In this document: piece by piece, positions 8,754 through 16,662 of the stretch
How the letters are laid out: each line of letters begins with the position of its first letter
Numbering within the stretch: the stretch's first letter is position 1
Assembly (NCBI GenBank): GCA_024644945.1
Contig: JAHEGU010000022.1
Location: 1-47,744 of the forward strand
Reading direction: 5' to 3'
Length of the DNA: 47,744 bases
Source of the DNA: Gammaproteobacteria bacterium
Lineage (GTDB): Bacteria; Pseudomonadota; Gammaproteobacteria; Arenicellales; Poriferihabitantaceae
Position numbers and translations under genes: made by a program
Notes under the pieces: model-generated
The model's database searches: none
What the model was told of the DNA's origin: nothing
The model's input: only the letters and a program-made list of their open reading frames with translations

Positions 8754-9013
8754 GCAACTGGTATGTTTACATCCTTCGCTGCGCCGACCAGAGTTTATAT
8801 ACTGGGGTAACAACCGATCTCGAACGCCGACTCGAAGAACACAATACTGGTTGCGCAGCCGCGCGCTATACCCGCGGTCGTCGCCCTGTCACCCTCGTTT
8901 ACTTCGAGACTGCGGCGAACAGATCTATTGCATCTCGGCGTGAGCACCAGATCAAACAGTTAAATAGATTAAACAAACAGAAGTTATTGGCAAATTTTAA
9001 CTCCCGGTGGTGA
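8750..9013 (+). CDS. GIY-YIG nuclease-like protein (UPF0213/YhbQ type)
   Basis: A small 87-residue single-domain protein with the GIY-YIG core: WYVYILRC, then LYTGVTTDLERRLEEHN, with the conserved Arg of the ERRLEEH helix. The tail REHQIKQLNRLNKQKLL is typical of the YhbQ/UPF0213 group. Family members have been reported as structure-selective nucleases; the cellular role here is unknown. Translation seems to start at a TTG that overlaps the preceding stop (TTGA), implying coupling with the SprT-like gene. The conserved N-terminal strand begins only three residues after this TTG, which supports the start. Confidence 0.85.
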   Translation: MSNWYVYILRCADQSLYTGVTTDLERRLEEHNTGCAAARYTRGRRPVTLVYFETAANRSIASRREHQIKQLNRLNKQKLLANFNSRW

Positions 9014-9032
9014 TCACTATTTCGATTGTATT

Positions 9033-9839
9033 ATGAGTCCCCGTATAAAAGCTTTTCTGATTCACCTTGGTATCAGCTTGCTTATTCTAATTGCACTTCT
9101 CTATGTTGTAGTGTTCATTTGGTACCCACCGCCGTTCTTTGCCATAGATGGAGGATGGCAGGGTGTACGCTTGATAACCGGTGTTGATTTAGTGCTTGGT
9201 CCCATGCTGACTTTAGCGGTGTATAACACCCGTAAAGGAATGCGCAAACTGAAGTTTGATCTACTGATAATAGCAATCATCCAGTTTTCCAGTCTTGCTG
9301 TGGGCAGCTGGATTGTAGCCGGTCAGAGAACGGCCATGGTCACGTTCGCCAACAATCGCTTCGTCTCGATGTCCCCATCCCAGGTTGCCGACTCTGGTGT
9401 AACAGAGCAGGTACTTTCCTCATTGCAGGATCAAAGACCTCCCATGGCATATGTAGCACTTCCCGATGACCCGGCCGAGCGGACCAGGATGGTGATGGAA
9501 AACCTCGGTGGAGAGCCATTATTCAAGCGCGGTGATTTATACGAGCCGCTCACTCTTGAAAATCGCCTGAGAATTGTTGAACAGGGATATGACCTCAGCT
9601 TGGTTGCCAGATCACGTGATGAGTTAGCCGATATAGTGGGTGATTTTTCCCGGAAAGCTGGGTTAACTTCAGAACGCGTTGTGGCGTTACCATTATATTG
9701 TCGCTATGGTGTTTTATCTTTAGTTCTGGATCGGGAAACTGGGGAAATTATCGACACCATAGCCATTAATCACGACCAGCTGATCGCATCGCTCTCTAAA
9801 GGAAAACAGCCAGACCCCACATCTTCTAATGGGAATTAG
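9033..9839 (+). CDS. Type IV pilin accessory membrane protein, TfpX/TfpZ-like
   Basis: A 268-residue inner-membrane protein. Membrane helices are seen at about residues 7-30, 45-63 and 73-95, and the rest is a soluble domain. The segment YPPPFFAIDGGWQGVRL followed by GVDLVLGPMLTLAVYN is typical of TfpX/TfpZ-family type IV pilin accessory proteins, which help pilin assembly or stability in Pseudomonas and relatives. No pilin gene is adjacent, so this is a solitary member. A PilT/PilU-type ATPase is encoded 25 kb away at 35209-36288. The family assignment is by recognition of the N-terminal motif only. Confidence 0.72.
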   Translation: MSPRIKAFLIHLGISLLILIALLYVVVFIWYPPPFFAIDGGWQGVRLITGVDLVLGPMLTLAVYNTRKGMRKLKFDLLIIAIIQFSSLAVGSWIVAGQRTAMVTFANNRFVSMSPSQVADSGVTEQVLSSLQDQRPPMAYVALPDDPAERTRMVMENLGGEPLFKRGDLYEPLTLENRLRIVEQGYDLSLVARSRDELADIVGDFSRKAGLTSERVVALPLYCRYGVLSLVLDRETGEIIDTIAINHDQLIASLSKGKQPDPTSSNGN

Positions 9840-9884
9840 CCACACCACAGGTTAACTTGCTTAGGTATCTGTTTGTAAAGATTG

Positions 9885-10592
9885 ATGAGTTATACTTCAG
9901 CGCTGAAAAACGCACCGTCGGATTCCGTGATCACAAGAAAAATATCTATCCTGGTTCTGTTGCTGTCGCTGGCTGCTTGCGGAGGCGGAGACAACAATAC
10001 CGAGACAGGAGCAGGAGTCACTGCAGAGGCGGGCGCTGCATCCACTGAAGAAGGCGCCGCGCCAGAGGCAGACGAACCACTCCCTCTCGAGAGATTAATC
10101 GTGGTAATTGGTGACAGCATCGGCGCCGGTGTCGGCGCGAGTACAAATTTTCCCGCGATCCTGCAAAGCCTCACTGGAATTAGTGTTATCAATGTCAGTA
10201 CCCCCGGTATCAGCGCCGAAGGTGGGGCGAGTAAAGCACCTAGCCTGATTGAGCGATTCCGTCCCATGTATTTAGTGATATTACTGGGCACCAACAATGC
10301 TGCGGGTGCCGCAGGAGGCATAAGCGGTGCCATCAGCAGCCTGCAGTTTGCTGCCAGTGTCGCGCGTGGCGAGGGAGTAATCCCGGTGATCGGTACTTTG
10401 CCGCCGATCAGCCGAGACGCCACTGAGAATGCCGCGGCCTCCGCTATAAGCGGAGGTATACTGGGAATCGGCGGCGCCCGAATCGCCCCTATCAACGGCT
10501 CGGTCAGCATCTCTGATATTTCAGATGGACTGCATCCGAACGATAACGGTCAAAGCATTATAGCCAGCTTATTCGCGGCACAAATTTATTGA
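9885..10592 (+). CDS. GDSL/SGNH-type lipase-esterase lipoprotein
   Basis: A secreted SGNH hydrolase with block I GDSIGAG (Ser nucleophile), block III GTNNA (Asn) and block V DGLHPND (Asp-His). A lipobox (LSLAAC) at the end of a hydrophobic stretch predicts a lipoprotein. The ATG at 9885 gives a long n-region; a GTG at 9927 would give a more standard signal peptide (start ITRKISILV) and may be the true start. After the Cys is a Gly/Ala/Glu-rich linker of about 45 residues, then the catalytic domain. It resembles TesA-like arylesterases. The stop codon is part of the livG ribosome binding site, so it may be the first gene of the transporter transcript. Confidence 0.82.
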   Translation: MSYTSALKNAPSDSVITRKISILVLLLSLAACGGGDNNTETGAGVTAEAGAASTEEGAAPEADEPLPLERLIVVIGDSIGAGVGASTNFPAILQSLTGISVINVSTPGISAEGGASKAPSLIERFRPMYLVILLGTNNAAGAAGGISGAISSLQFAASVARGEGVIPVIGTLPPISRDATENAAASAISGGILGIGGARIAPINGSVSISDISDGLHPNDNGQSIIASLFAAQIY

Positions 10593-10605
10593 GGAAACGA
10601 CAGCA

Positions 10606-11367
10606 GTGCTGGAGGTAAAAGATCTTAATATTAATTTTGGCGGTGTACAGGCCGTGCGAGATTGCAATTTTACGATCGAGAAAGGCACCATTACTGGTCT
10701 GATTGGACCCAACGGCGCTGGAAAAACCACAACTTTCAATATGATAGCCGGCGCGCTCCGCCCCTCATCGGGCCGGATCATTTATCAGGGTGAAGACATT
10801 GCTGGCCTGCCCACGCATGAAATGTTCCATCGCGGAATCGTAAGAACCTTCCAGATACCGCACGAATTCGGCCTCATGACGGTTCTAGAAAACCTCATGG
10901 TAGTACCCCCGGAGCAGCCTGGAGAAAATCTTCTCCATACCTGGTTTTCCATTGGAAAAGTTCGGCGCAGGGAAAAAGAGGTGATGCAGCGGGCTGAAGA
11001 GGCACTGGAATTCCTTTCGATATCCCACCTTCGAGACGAACAGGCTAAAAACCTGTCGGGCGGCCAGAAAAAACTGCTGGAGCTCGGCCGCACCATGATG
11101 ACTGATGCCAGATTGGTACTTCTCGATGAACCTGGAGCCGGAGTCAATCCAACCCTTCTGCTAAAAATCCGCGAAATGATTGCCCGCCTTAGAGAACAGC
11201 GCGGCTATACATTTTGCGTCATCGAACACGACATGGACCTAATCGCCAGTTTGTGCAGTCCTGTGATTGTGCTGGCGGAGGGGACGGTTTTGACCCAGGG
11301 CGAAATGGTAGATATCCGGCGTAATGCAGAAGTGCTGGATGCATACTTAGGAGGGGGCGAAGACTAG
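10606..11367 (+). CDS. livG: Branched-chain amino acid-type ABC transporter ATP-binding protein LivG
   Basis: A 253-residue ABC ATPase with Walker A GPNGAGKTT, the LivG-specific VRTFQIPHEFG Q-loop region, signature NLSGGQKKLLELGR, Walker B LVLLDEPGAGVNP and switch His in IEHDMDLI. It is one of two ATPases of a HAAT-family importer. It starts with GTG, preceded by GAGGA about 10 bases upstream that overlaps the stop of the lipase gene. The stop codon TAG overlaps the livF GTG. The order G-F-H-M-K differs from E. coli livKHMGF. The substrate could be branched-chain amino acids, other amino acids or an amide; sequence alone does not decide. Confidence 0.9.
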   Translation: MLEVKDLNINFGGVQAVRDCNFTIEKGTITGLIGPNGAGKTTTFNMIAGALRPSSGRIIYQGEDIAGLPTHEMFHRGIVRTFQIPHEFGLMTVLENLMVVPPEQPGENLLHTWFSIGKVRRREKEVMQRAEEALEFLSISHLRDEQAKNLSGGQKKLLELGRTMMTDARLVLLDEPGAGVNPTLLLKIREMIARLREQRGYTFCVIEHDMDLIASLCSPVIVLAEGTVLTQGEMVDIRRNAEVLDAYLGGGED

Positions 11368-12092
11368 TGGCAGTCCTTTCACTCGATCAGGTAGTCGGTG
11401 GTTATGGTGACACCCAGATACTTCACGGTGTATCTATGCACGTAGACGAGGGTGAAATCGTGGTTATTATTGGCCCTAACGGCGCAGGCAAATCCACGGC
11501 GATGAAGGCCGTGTTTGGATTACTAAATTTGTCCAGTGGCCGTGTATTTCTCGATGATAACGAGATCACTAATATGCCAACCGAGATGGTGGTTCGTCAG
11601 GGTGTCTGCTATGTCCCCCAAACAGCTAACATATTTCCAAGCCTGACAGTGGAAGAGAATCTCGAAATGGGCGCTTACGTTCGTAAAGACGATTTCCGCC
11701 CGAGAATGGCTGAGATCTACGATCTGTTTCCACCTTTACTTGAGAAACGAAAGCATGCAGCAGGCACGCTTTCGGGGGGACAACGCCAAATGGTGGCAAT
11801 GGGAAAGGCCATGATGCTGGAGCCGAAAATACTATTGCTCGACGAACCAACTGCCGGCCTCTCTCCAAAGTTTCGTGGAGAAATCTTCTCGATTATTCGA
11901 ACGGTAAACAACGCCGGCACTCCAATCCTGATGGTCGAACAGAATGCCAAGCAAGCACTCAAGATTGCTGATCGAGGGTATGTGCTGGTGGACGGAAAGA
12001 ATAAATTTGATGGCGCGGGTCAGGCCTTGCTTGACGATCCAGAAGTGGCGGAAATGTTCCTTGGCGGTGGCTCACACAAGGTGGCCTCATGA
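11367..12092 (+). CDS. livF: Branched-chain amino acid-type ABC transporter ATP-binding protein LivF
   Basis: A 241-residue ABC ATPase with Walker A GPNGAGKST, Q-loop VCYVPQTANIFPSLTVEENL, signature TLSGGQRQMVAMGKAM, Walker B ILLLDEPTAGLSP and switch region MVEQNAKQAL, all typical of LivF. It pairs with LivG to power the LivHM permease. The start is GTG, overlapping the livG stop by one base, with a strong purine-rich site (AGGAGGGGG) 10-18 bases upstream. It overlaps livH by four bases (ATGA). Tight packing shows one translationally coupled operon. Confidence 0.9.
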   Translation: MAVLSLDQVVGGYGDTQILHGVSMHVDEGEIVVIIGPNGAGKSTAMKAVFGLLNLSSGRVFLDDNEITNMPTEMVVRQGVCYVPQTANIFPSLTVEENLEMGAYVRKDDFRPRMAEIYDLFPPLLEKRKHAAGTLSGGQRQMVAMGKAMMLEPKILLLDEPTAGLSPKFRGEIFSIIRTVNNAGTPILMVEQNAKQALKIADRGYVLVDGKNKFDGAGQALLDDPEVAEMFLGGGSHKVAS

Positions 12093-12988
12093 TCGCTTTG
12101 ATGGAATTTATTAATTTCTATCTGATACCAGGCATAGTATTGGGCAGTATCTACGCCCTCGGAGCCGTTGGAATCACCTTGACGTTCGGCATCTTGCGAT
12201 TCGCCAACTTCGCCCATGGCGAAACCATGACTTTGGGGGTTTATTTCACCTGGACCCTAATGCAGATTACACCGTTTCACCCACTGGTCATCCTGCCGGC
12301 TTCGATGTTATTGACAGTATTAGTTGTGCTGGGAATCGATCGCCTGTTTTATAAACCGTTTCGGGCCTCTCCTACTATCATGGTAGTGATGGCATCTTTT
12401 GGCATCATGCTGATGGTGCGCTCAGTCATTCAGTTCGTCTGGGGTGTTCAGCTGAAGGGCCTCGTGCCGGGTATTCAGCGGCCTATGGTCCTGTTTGACA
12501 CATTGCGGATATCCCCGAAGCACATGGTAATCATCGCCTCGGCAGTAGTTTTGGTACTGTTGATTCACCTTCTGCTCAGCCGGACCAAAATCGGAAAAGC
12601 AATGCGAGCCATGTCGGACTCTCCGGAACTGGCGCGACTAACCGGAATTGGCACTGAAAAAATCGTGATGACAACATGGGTAGTAGGAGCCAGCCTGGCT
12701 TGTGCCGCCGGTGTTTTTCTAGCATACGATACCCACGTAGAAACCATGATGGGGTTTAAACTCCTGTTACCTATGTTCGCTGCGGCGATCCTGGGCGGCG
12801 TCGGAAAACCTTATGGGGCCATTGCTGGCGGACTGATCATCGGCCTAGTTGAAGAACTCTCGAGCTATCCCTGGATCGGCACTGAACCCCTGCTTAACCC
12901 TGGCTATAAAGCAGGTGTTGCCTTTGCAATCATGGTCCTCATGCTATTGTGGCGTCCCAGCGGGCTTTTCCGGGGCAGAGTATTTTAG
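12089..12988 (+). CDS. livH: Branched-chain amino acid-type ABC permease LivH
   Basis: A 299-residue hydrophobic permease with about eight membrane segments. The motifs GSIYALGAVGITLTFGILR and FANFAHGETMTLG near the N terminus, and AAILGGVGKPYGAIAGGLIIG near residue 235, are typical of LivH. The cytoplasmic coupling segment MRAMSDSPELARLTGI that contacts the ATPases is intact. It starts at an ATGA overlap with livF and its stop overlaps the AGGA ribosome binding site of livM. Confidence 0.9.
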   Translation: MIALMEFINFYLIPGIVLGSIYALGAVGITLTFGILRFANFAHGETMTLGVYFTWTLMQITPFHPLVILPASMLLTVLVVLGIDRLFYKPFRASPTIMVVMASFGIMLMVRSVIQFVWGVQLKGLVPGIQRPMVLFDTLRISPKHMVIIASAVVLVLLIHLLLSRTKIGKAMRAMSDSPELARLTGIGTEKIVMTTWVVGASLACAAGVFLAYDTHVETMMGFKLLLPMFAAAILGGVGKPYGAIAGGLIIGLVEELSSYPWIGTEPLLNPGYKAGVAFAIMVLMLLWRPSGLFRGRVF

Positions 12989-12998
12989 GAAGAAAAAA

Positions 12999-13949
12999 AT
13001 GGAACAGAGCTACGGTATTTTTCTTTATATAATCTCACTGGCCACCATGGGCGGCATGTACGCCATGTTGACTTTAGGATTGAATATTCAATGGGGGTTT
13101 ACCGGTCTCTTTAATGTCGGCATCGCTGGATTCTTTGCGATTGGCGCTTATGTCTCTGCCATCTTGACCTCACCGGAGACGACTCGGCACCTGGGTGGTT
13201 TCGAACTGCCTTATATCGTTGGTTTTAGCGCATCGATGATTGTCACTGCATTGATAGCCTGGGGCGTAGGTAAGGTCTGTCTCAGACTGAGAAGTGATTA
13301 TCTGGCAATTGCGACTATTGGTATCGGTGAAATATTCCGATTAATTCTCAAAAACGAGACCTGGGCTACCAATGGACCGCGCGGCGTTTCAATGGTGCCG
13401 AAACCTTTTGAATCGCTAGCAGAGCCCTACAACCAGTTAATGTTTCTGGCACTTGTCCTGGTCACAGTAGCAGTAATTTATCTGCTTATTGAAGCGGCAT
13501 GCAAATCGCCGTGGGGACGCGTGATGACCGCAATCAGGGAGAATGAACCTGCCGCCCGTGCAGCAGGCAAGAACGTTGAAAGATTTCGCATGGAGGCGTT
13601 CGTGATAGGCTGCATGATTATGGGGCTTGCCGGCGCGTTTACTGCACAATACCTTAAGTTTATCGACCCAAACGCTACTGAATTGACCACGACTACATTT
13701 CTGGTTTGGGTTATGCTGATTGTCGGTGGCAGCGCCAACAATAAAGGCGCGATTTTAGGCGCGTTTTTAATGTGGACCGTATGGTCAGCGTCGGAAATCT
13801 TAACTAGCCGCTTACCGGACGATATGGCTATTCGTACTGCGTATGTGCGAATCTTCCTGATCGGTCTCGCTTTACAGATCGTGCTGCAGAAATTTCCTTC
13901 CGGCATACTTCCCGAAAAACGTCCAAAGCCATCGGGGTCACATGAATGA
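12999..13949 (+). CDS. livM: Branched-chain amino acid-type ABC permease LivM
   Basis: The second permease, 316 residues and about nine membrane segments. Hallmarks are LGLNIQWGFTGLFNVGIAGFFAIGAY at the N terminus, RLRSDYLAIATIGIGEI, the coupling helix MTAIRENEPAARAAGKN and the VGGSANNKGAILGAF region. The frame is open about 50 codons further upstream inside livH, but I chose the ATG at 12999: it starts the conserved part, follows the livH stop by ten bases and has AGGA at 12987-12990. Eighty-one bases separate it from livK, with no terminator seen. Confidence 0.9.
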   Translation: MEQSYGIFLYIISLATMGGMYAMLTLGLNIQWGFTGLFNVGIAGFFAIGAYVSAILTSPETTRHLGGFELPYIVGFSASMIVTALIAWGVGKVCLRLRSDYLAIATIGIGEIFRLILKNETWATNGPRGVSMVPKPFESLAEPYNQLMFLALVLVTVAVIYLLIEAACKSPWGRVMTAIRENEPAARAAGKNVERFRMEAFVIGCMIMGLAGAFTAQYLKFIDPNATELTTTTFLVWVMLIVGGSANNKGAILGAFLMWTVWSASEILTSRLPDDMAIRTAYVRIFLIGLALQIVLQKFPSGILPEKRPKPSGSHE

Positions 13950-14030
13950 TTTCTGCTACAAGGCCCGGGTGCAAGCTAATTCGGCCCGTGTTAAATTAAA
14001 CTAACCATAACTCATTGAGGAGTAATTGAA

Positions 14031-15239
14031 ATGAAAAAACTCTTAGCCGTACCAGTCGCTGCAACTGCGGCGCTTTCGCTCTCGGCAGGCGTATTCGCCG
14101 GAGACATTAATGTCGGATCCGTAGCCGGTGTAACTGGCCCTATTGCGGAGCTTGTCGCGCCCATCGTTGCAGGCCGAAATCTCGCCGCAGAACACGTGAA
14201 TAGTCAGGGTGGCCTGCTCGCTGGCGATACGCTCAACATGGTCCTGGCTGATTCAGCCTGCGACCCGAAAGCGGGGGTAGATGCTGGTGGAAAAGTTGTC
14301 AATGTCGAACAAGTAGTGGCAGTCGTTGGCGCAAGCTGCTCAGGCGCCACCAATGGCATGGTCCAATCGGTCACTATTCCGGCCGGCGTAGTCAATATAT
14401 CCGATTCCGCTACTGCGCCGTCCATTACCGATCTTGAGGATAATGACCTGGTGTTCAGAGTGGCGCCGTCTGATGCCTATCAAGGAGCCGCGCTGGCTAA
14501 GCTGGCCTACGATTCCGGTGCCCGTAATCTGGCTATGACCTATTCCAATGACGATTACAATGCAGGCATCGCTCAGGTATTCGAAAAGTCATTTACTGAA
14601 ATGGGCGGCACAATAACCGCCAATCAGGCGCACGAGCCAAATAAGGCGTCCTATCGCTCGGAGCTCTCAACGCTGGCAAACGGCGGACCGGACGGCCTTG
14701 CACTTTTCGCATACTATGGCAGCAGCGGGATCGCTATAATCCGAAATAGTCTGGAAAATGCCCTGTTTGATAAGTTCTTCGCTGCAGACGGAATGTTCGA
14801 TGTATCTGTTATAGAACAAATTGGCGCTGACAATCTTAAAGGCAATATCCAGATTACCCAATCCGCCTCAGACTACGACGATGTGTCTTACCAAACCTGG
14901 GCGGAACTCTATAAAGCTACCGGCAATGACCCTAAAGCACCCTATGCCGCACACGGCTATGATGCAACTTTTCTGATTGCTTTAGCGATTGAGAAAGCTG
15001 GGGCTGCAGACCGCTCCAAGATCGCCGCTGCGCTGAGAGAAGTAGCAAACGCCCCGGGAGAAATAGTCCGGCCTGGCGAGTGGGAAAAGGCCAAAGCATT
15101 ATTGGCGGAAGGAAAAGATGTCAACTATGAAGGCGCAACTGGAAACGTAGATTTTGATGAAAACGGCGATGTTGCCGGAATTTACGGAGTAAACACTGTC
15201 GCTGATGATGGTACCTGGGCTAATGAATTGATCAAGTAG
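14031..15239 (+). CDS. livK: Periplasmic substrate-binding protein of the Liv-type transporter
   Basis: A 402-residue protein with a classic Sec signal peptide: a KK n-region, an Ala/Leu-rich core and cleavage near VFAGD (about residue 24). The mature part is a periplasmic-binding-protein type I fold: VGSVAGVTGP at the N terminus, AAEHVNSQGGLLAG, VVAVVGASCSGAT and AYDSGARNLAMTYSNDDY. It captures the ligand for LivHMGF; which ligand is not decided by sequence. It is the last gene of the operon, with a strong site (GAGGAG) nine bases before the ATG, which fits high expression, and a strong terminator follows. Confidence 0.9.
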   Translation: MKKLLAVPVAATAALSLSAGVFAGDINVGSVAGVTGPIAELVAPIVAGRNLAAEHVNSQGGLLAGDTLNMVLADSACDPKAGVDAGGKVVNVEQVVAVVGASCSGATNGMVQSVTIPAGVVNISDSATAPSITDLEDNDLVFRVAPSDAYQGAALAKLAYDSGARNLAMTYSNDDYNAGIAQVFEKSFTEMGGTITANQAHEPNKASYRSELSTLANGGPDGLALFAYYGSSGIAIIRNSLENALFDKFFAADGMFDVSVIEQIGADNLKGNIQITQSASDYDDVSYQTWAELYKATGNDPKAPYAAHGYDATFLIALAIEKAGAADRSKIAAALREVANAPGEIVRPGEWEKAKALLAEGKDVNYEGATGNVDFDENGDVAGIYGVNTVADDGTWANELIK

Positions 15240-15261
15240 TTGAGCTAGTTCATTGCCAAAG

Positions 15262-15294
15262 CCGGGGTGGTTAGTCGATCACCCCGGTTTTTTT
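15262..15294 (+). terminator. Rho-independent terminator after livK
   Basis: A perfect 8-bp GC-rich stem, CCGGGGTG (15262-15269) with CACCCCGG (15280-15287), a ten-base loop and seven T residues directly after. It lies 22 bases after the livK stop and closes the liv operon. Confidence 0.93.
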
Positions 15295-15381
15295 GTTCTC
15301 GCTAGTCGCGCATTTGAACATTCGATTTTGAGGCTAGCCTGTAAGTCAGGGGGTAGGCTCTGAAGATGTCTTAGAAAGATT

Positions 15382-15410
15382 TTGACGCCCCTCTTGATCG
15401 ACCCTATACG
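15382..15410 (+). promoter_or_regulatory. Sigma70-like promoter of the VOC-bicupin gene
   Basis: TTGACG (15382-15387) and TATACG (15405-15410) are separated by exactly 17 bases and lie 35 bases before the ATG at 15446. Coming after the livK terminator, it gives the cupin gene its own transcription start. Confidence 0.7.
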
Positions 15411-15445
15411 GTCAAATACATCATTCATTTTGGTAAGCTTTAGAT

Positions 15446-16534
15446 ATGAATGAGCATAATATCTCTCAAGCAGAACTCGTTTTGGCCTGCCCCGAACTTA
15501 CTCCCACCCTGGATTTTTTCAGGAATCTTCTGGGTTTCAGAATATCCACCATCTATCCCGCTGATGATCCGGCAGTCGTCGAGTTGACTGGTTACGGCAT
15601 TCGGATTCAGTTACAGAAGTCTGATCATAGAGATCAAAGTCGGATAAGATTATTTTGTAATGAGCCTGAAATGATTGCGAATGGAGTATCCACTCTTACC
15701 GCTCCAAATGGCACCACTATCGAACTGGACTCGAAGAACGACGACATCACCATCCCCCCATTAGACTCGACCTTCGTCCTGTCGAATAACAATGATGACA
15801 GCAGCTGGATTGACGGCCGTGCAGGTATGCAGTATCGGGATCTGATACCAGGGAGACAGGGTGGCCGGTTCATTGCATCTCATATACGTATTCCTGGTGG
15901 CGGGCCGGTGCCGGATTACGTTCACTTCCATAAAATTCGTTTTCAGATGATCTTTTGCTACAAAGGTTGGGTAAAAGTAGTCTATGAAGACCAAGGTCAG
16001 CCATTCAAGATGGAATCAGGAGACTGTGTACTCCAACCGCCGATGATTCGCCACCGAGTATTGGAAAGCTCTGAGAATCTAGAAGTCATTGAAATTGGAT
16101 GTCCAGCTGCACACTACACTTGTGTAGACCATGACCTGATACTCCCCAACGACAAAATCGATAAACAAAAATCTTTTAGCGGGCAGAAGTTCGTTCGCCA
16201 TCAGGCAAGTAAATCTGTTTGGCAGCCTTGGCGTTATGATGGATATGTTGCCCGCGATCTCGGGATAGGATCTGCCACTGATCGTCTCGCAGGTGTCAGA
16301 GTCGCTCGACCGGAGGGCCAGCTCAGTTCGCCCTTCCAATCTCATAGTAATGAATTCGTATTCTGGTTCATATTACAAGGCAACCTAGTGTTATCAAGTG
16401 AACGACAGGAGCATTCAATGCAATCTGGAGACGCCGTCACGATACCAGCTGGCATGCAGTACTCGATTCAAGAATGTAGTCAAGATCTCGAAATACTGGA
16501 AGTATCGCTACCAGACACAATCTCAACTTGCTGA
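15446..16534 (+). CDS. VOC (glyoxalase-like) domain fused to two cupin domains, function unknown
   Basis: A 362-residue soluble protein. Residues 8-95 read as a VOC/glyoxalase half-module (ELTPTLDFFRNLLGF, then GYGIRIQL). Residues about 140-225 form a first cupin with candidate metal ligands His160, His162 and His203 (VHFHKIRF, IRHRVLE). Residues about 280-355 form a second cupin with His300 and Glu303; the usual last His is replaced in IPAGMQYSIQ, so this site may be incomplete. It is not an enzyme I can name; a bicupin dioxygenase or isomerase with a ligand-sensing VOC part is possible. It has its own promoter and a weak GGTAAG site before the ATG. Base composition looks more AT-rich than the liv operon. 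Confidence 0.75.
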   Translation: MNEHNISQAELVLACPELTPTLDFFRNLLGFRISTIYPADDPAVVELTGYGIRIQLQKSDHRDQSRIRLFCNEPEMIANGVSTLTAPNGTTIELDSKNDDITIPPLDSTFVLSNNNDDSSWIDGRAGMQYRDLIPGRQGGRFIASHIRIPGGGPVPDYVHFHKIRFQMIFCYKGWVKVVYEDQGQPFKMESGDCVLQPPMIRHRVLESSENLEVIEIGCPAAHYTCVDHDLILPNDKIDKQKSFSGQKFVRHQASKSVWQPWRYDGYVARDLGIGSATDRLAGVRVARPEGQLSSPFQSHSNEFVFWFILQGNLVLSSERQEHSMQSGDAVTIPAGMQYSIQECSQDLEILEVSLPDTISTC

Positions 16535-16662
16535 CAAACCCTCAGTCCGATATTTCCTGTTTGCCCATTTCCAAACAAAATATCTGCTGAGCAGCGTATG
16601 GTCCTGATACAAACATATTCTTCGATCCTCCAAATGACAACATCGAGTTGCAACGCCAGATA

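Noticed and set aside
8551-8943. Open frame covering the sprT/GIY-YIG junction
   Set aside because: It is out of frame with two motif-bearing genes that already explain the region.
9890-10510. Long alanine/proline-rich frame on the minus strand
   Set aside because: It lies opposite the GDSL lipoprotein gene, which has catalytic motifs and a signal peptide; the antisense frame has none.
12849-12998. Upstream extension of livM
   Set aside because: It lies inside livH; a clear ribosome binding site and conserved start are at 12999.
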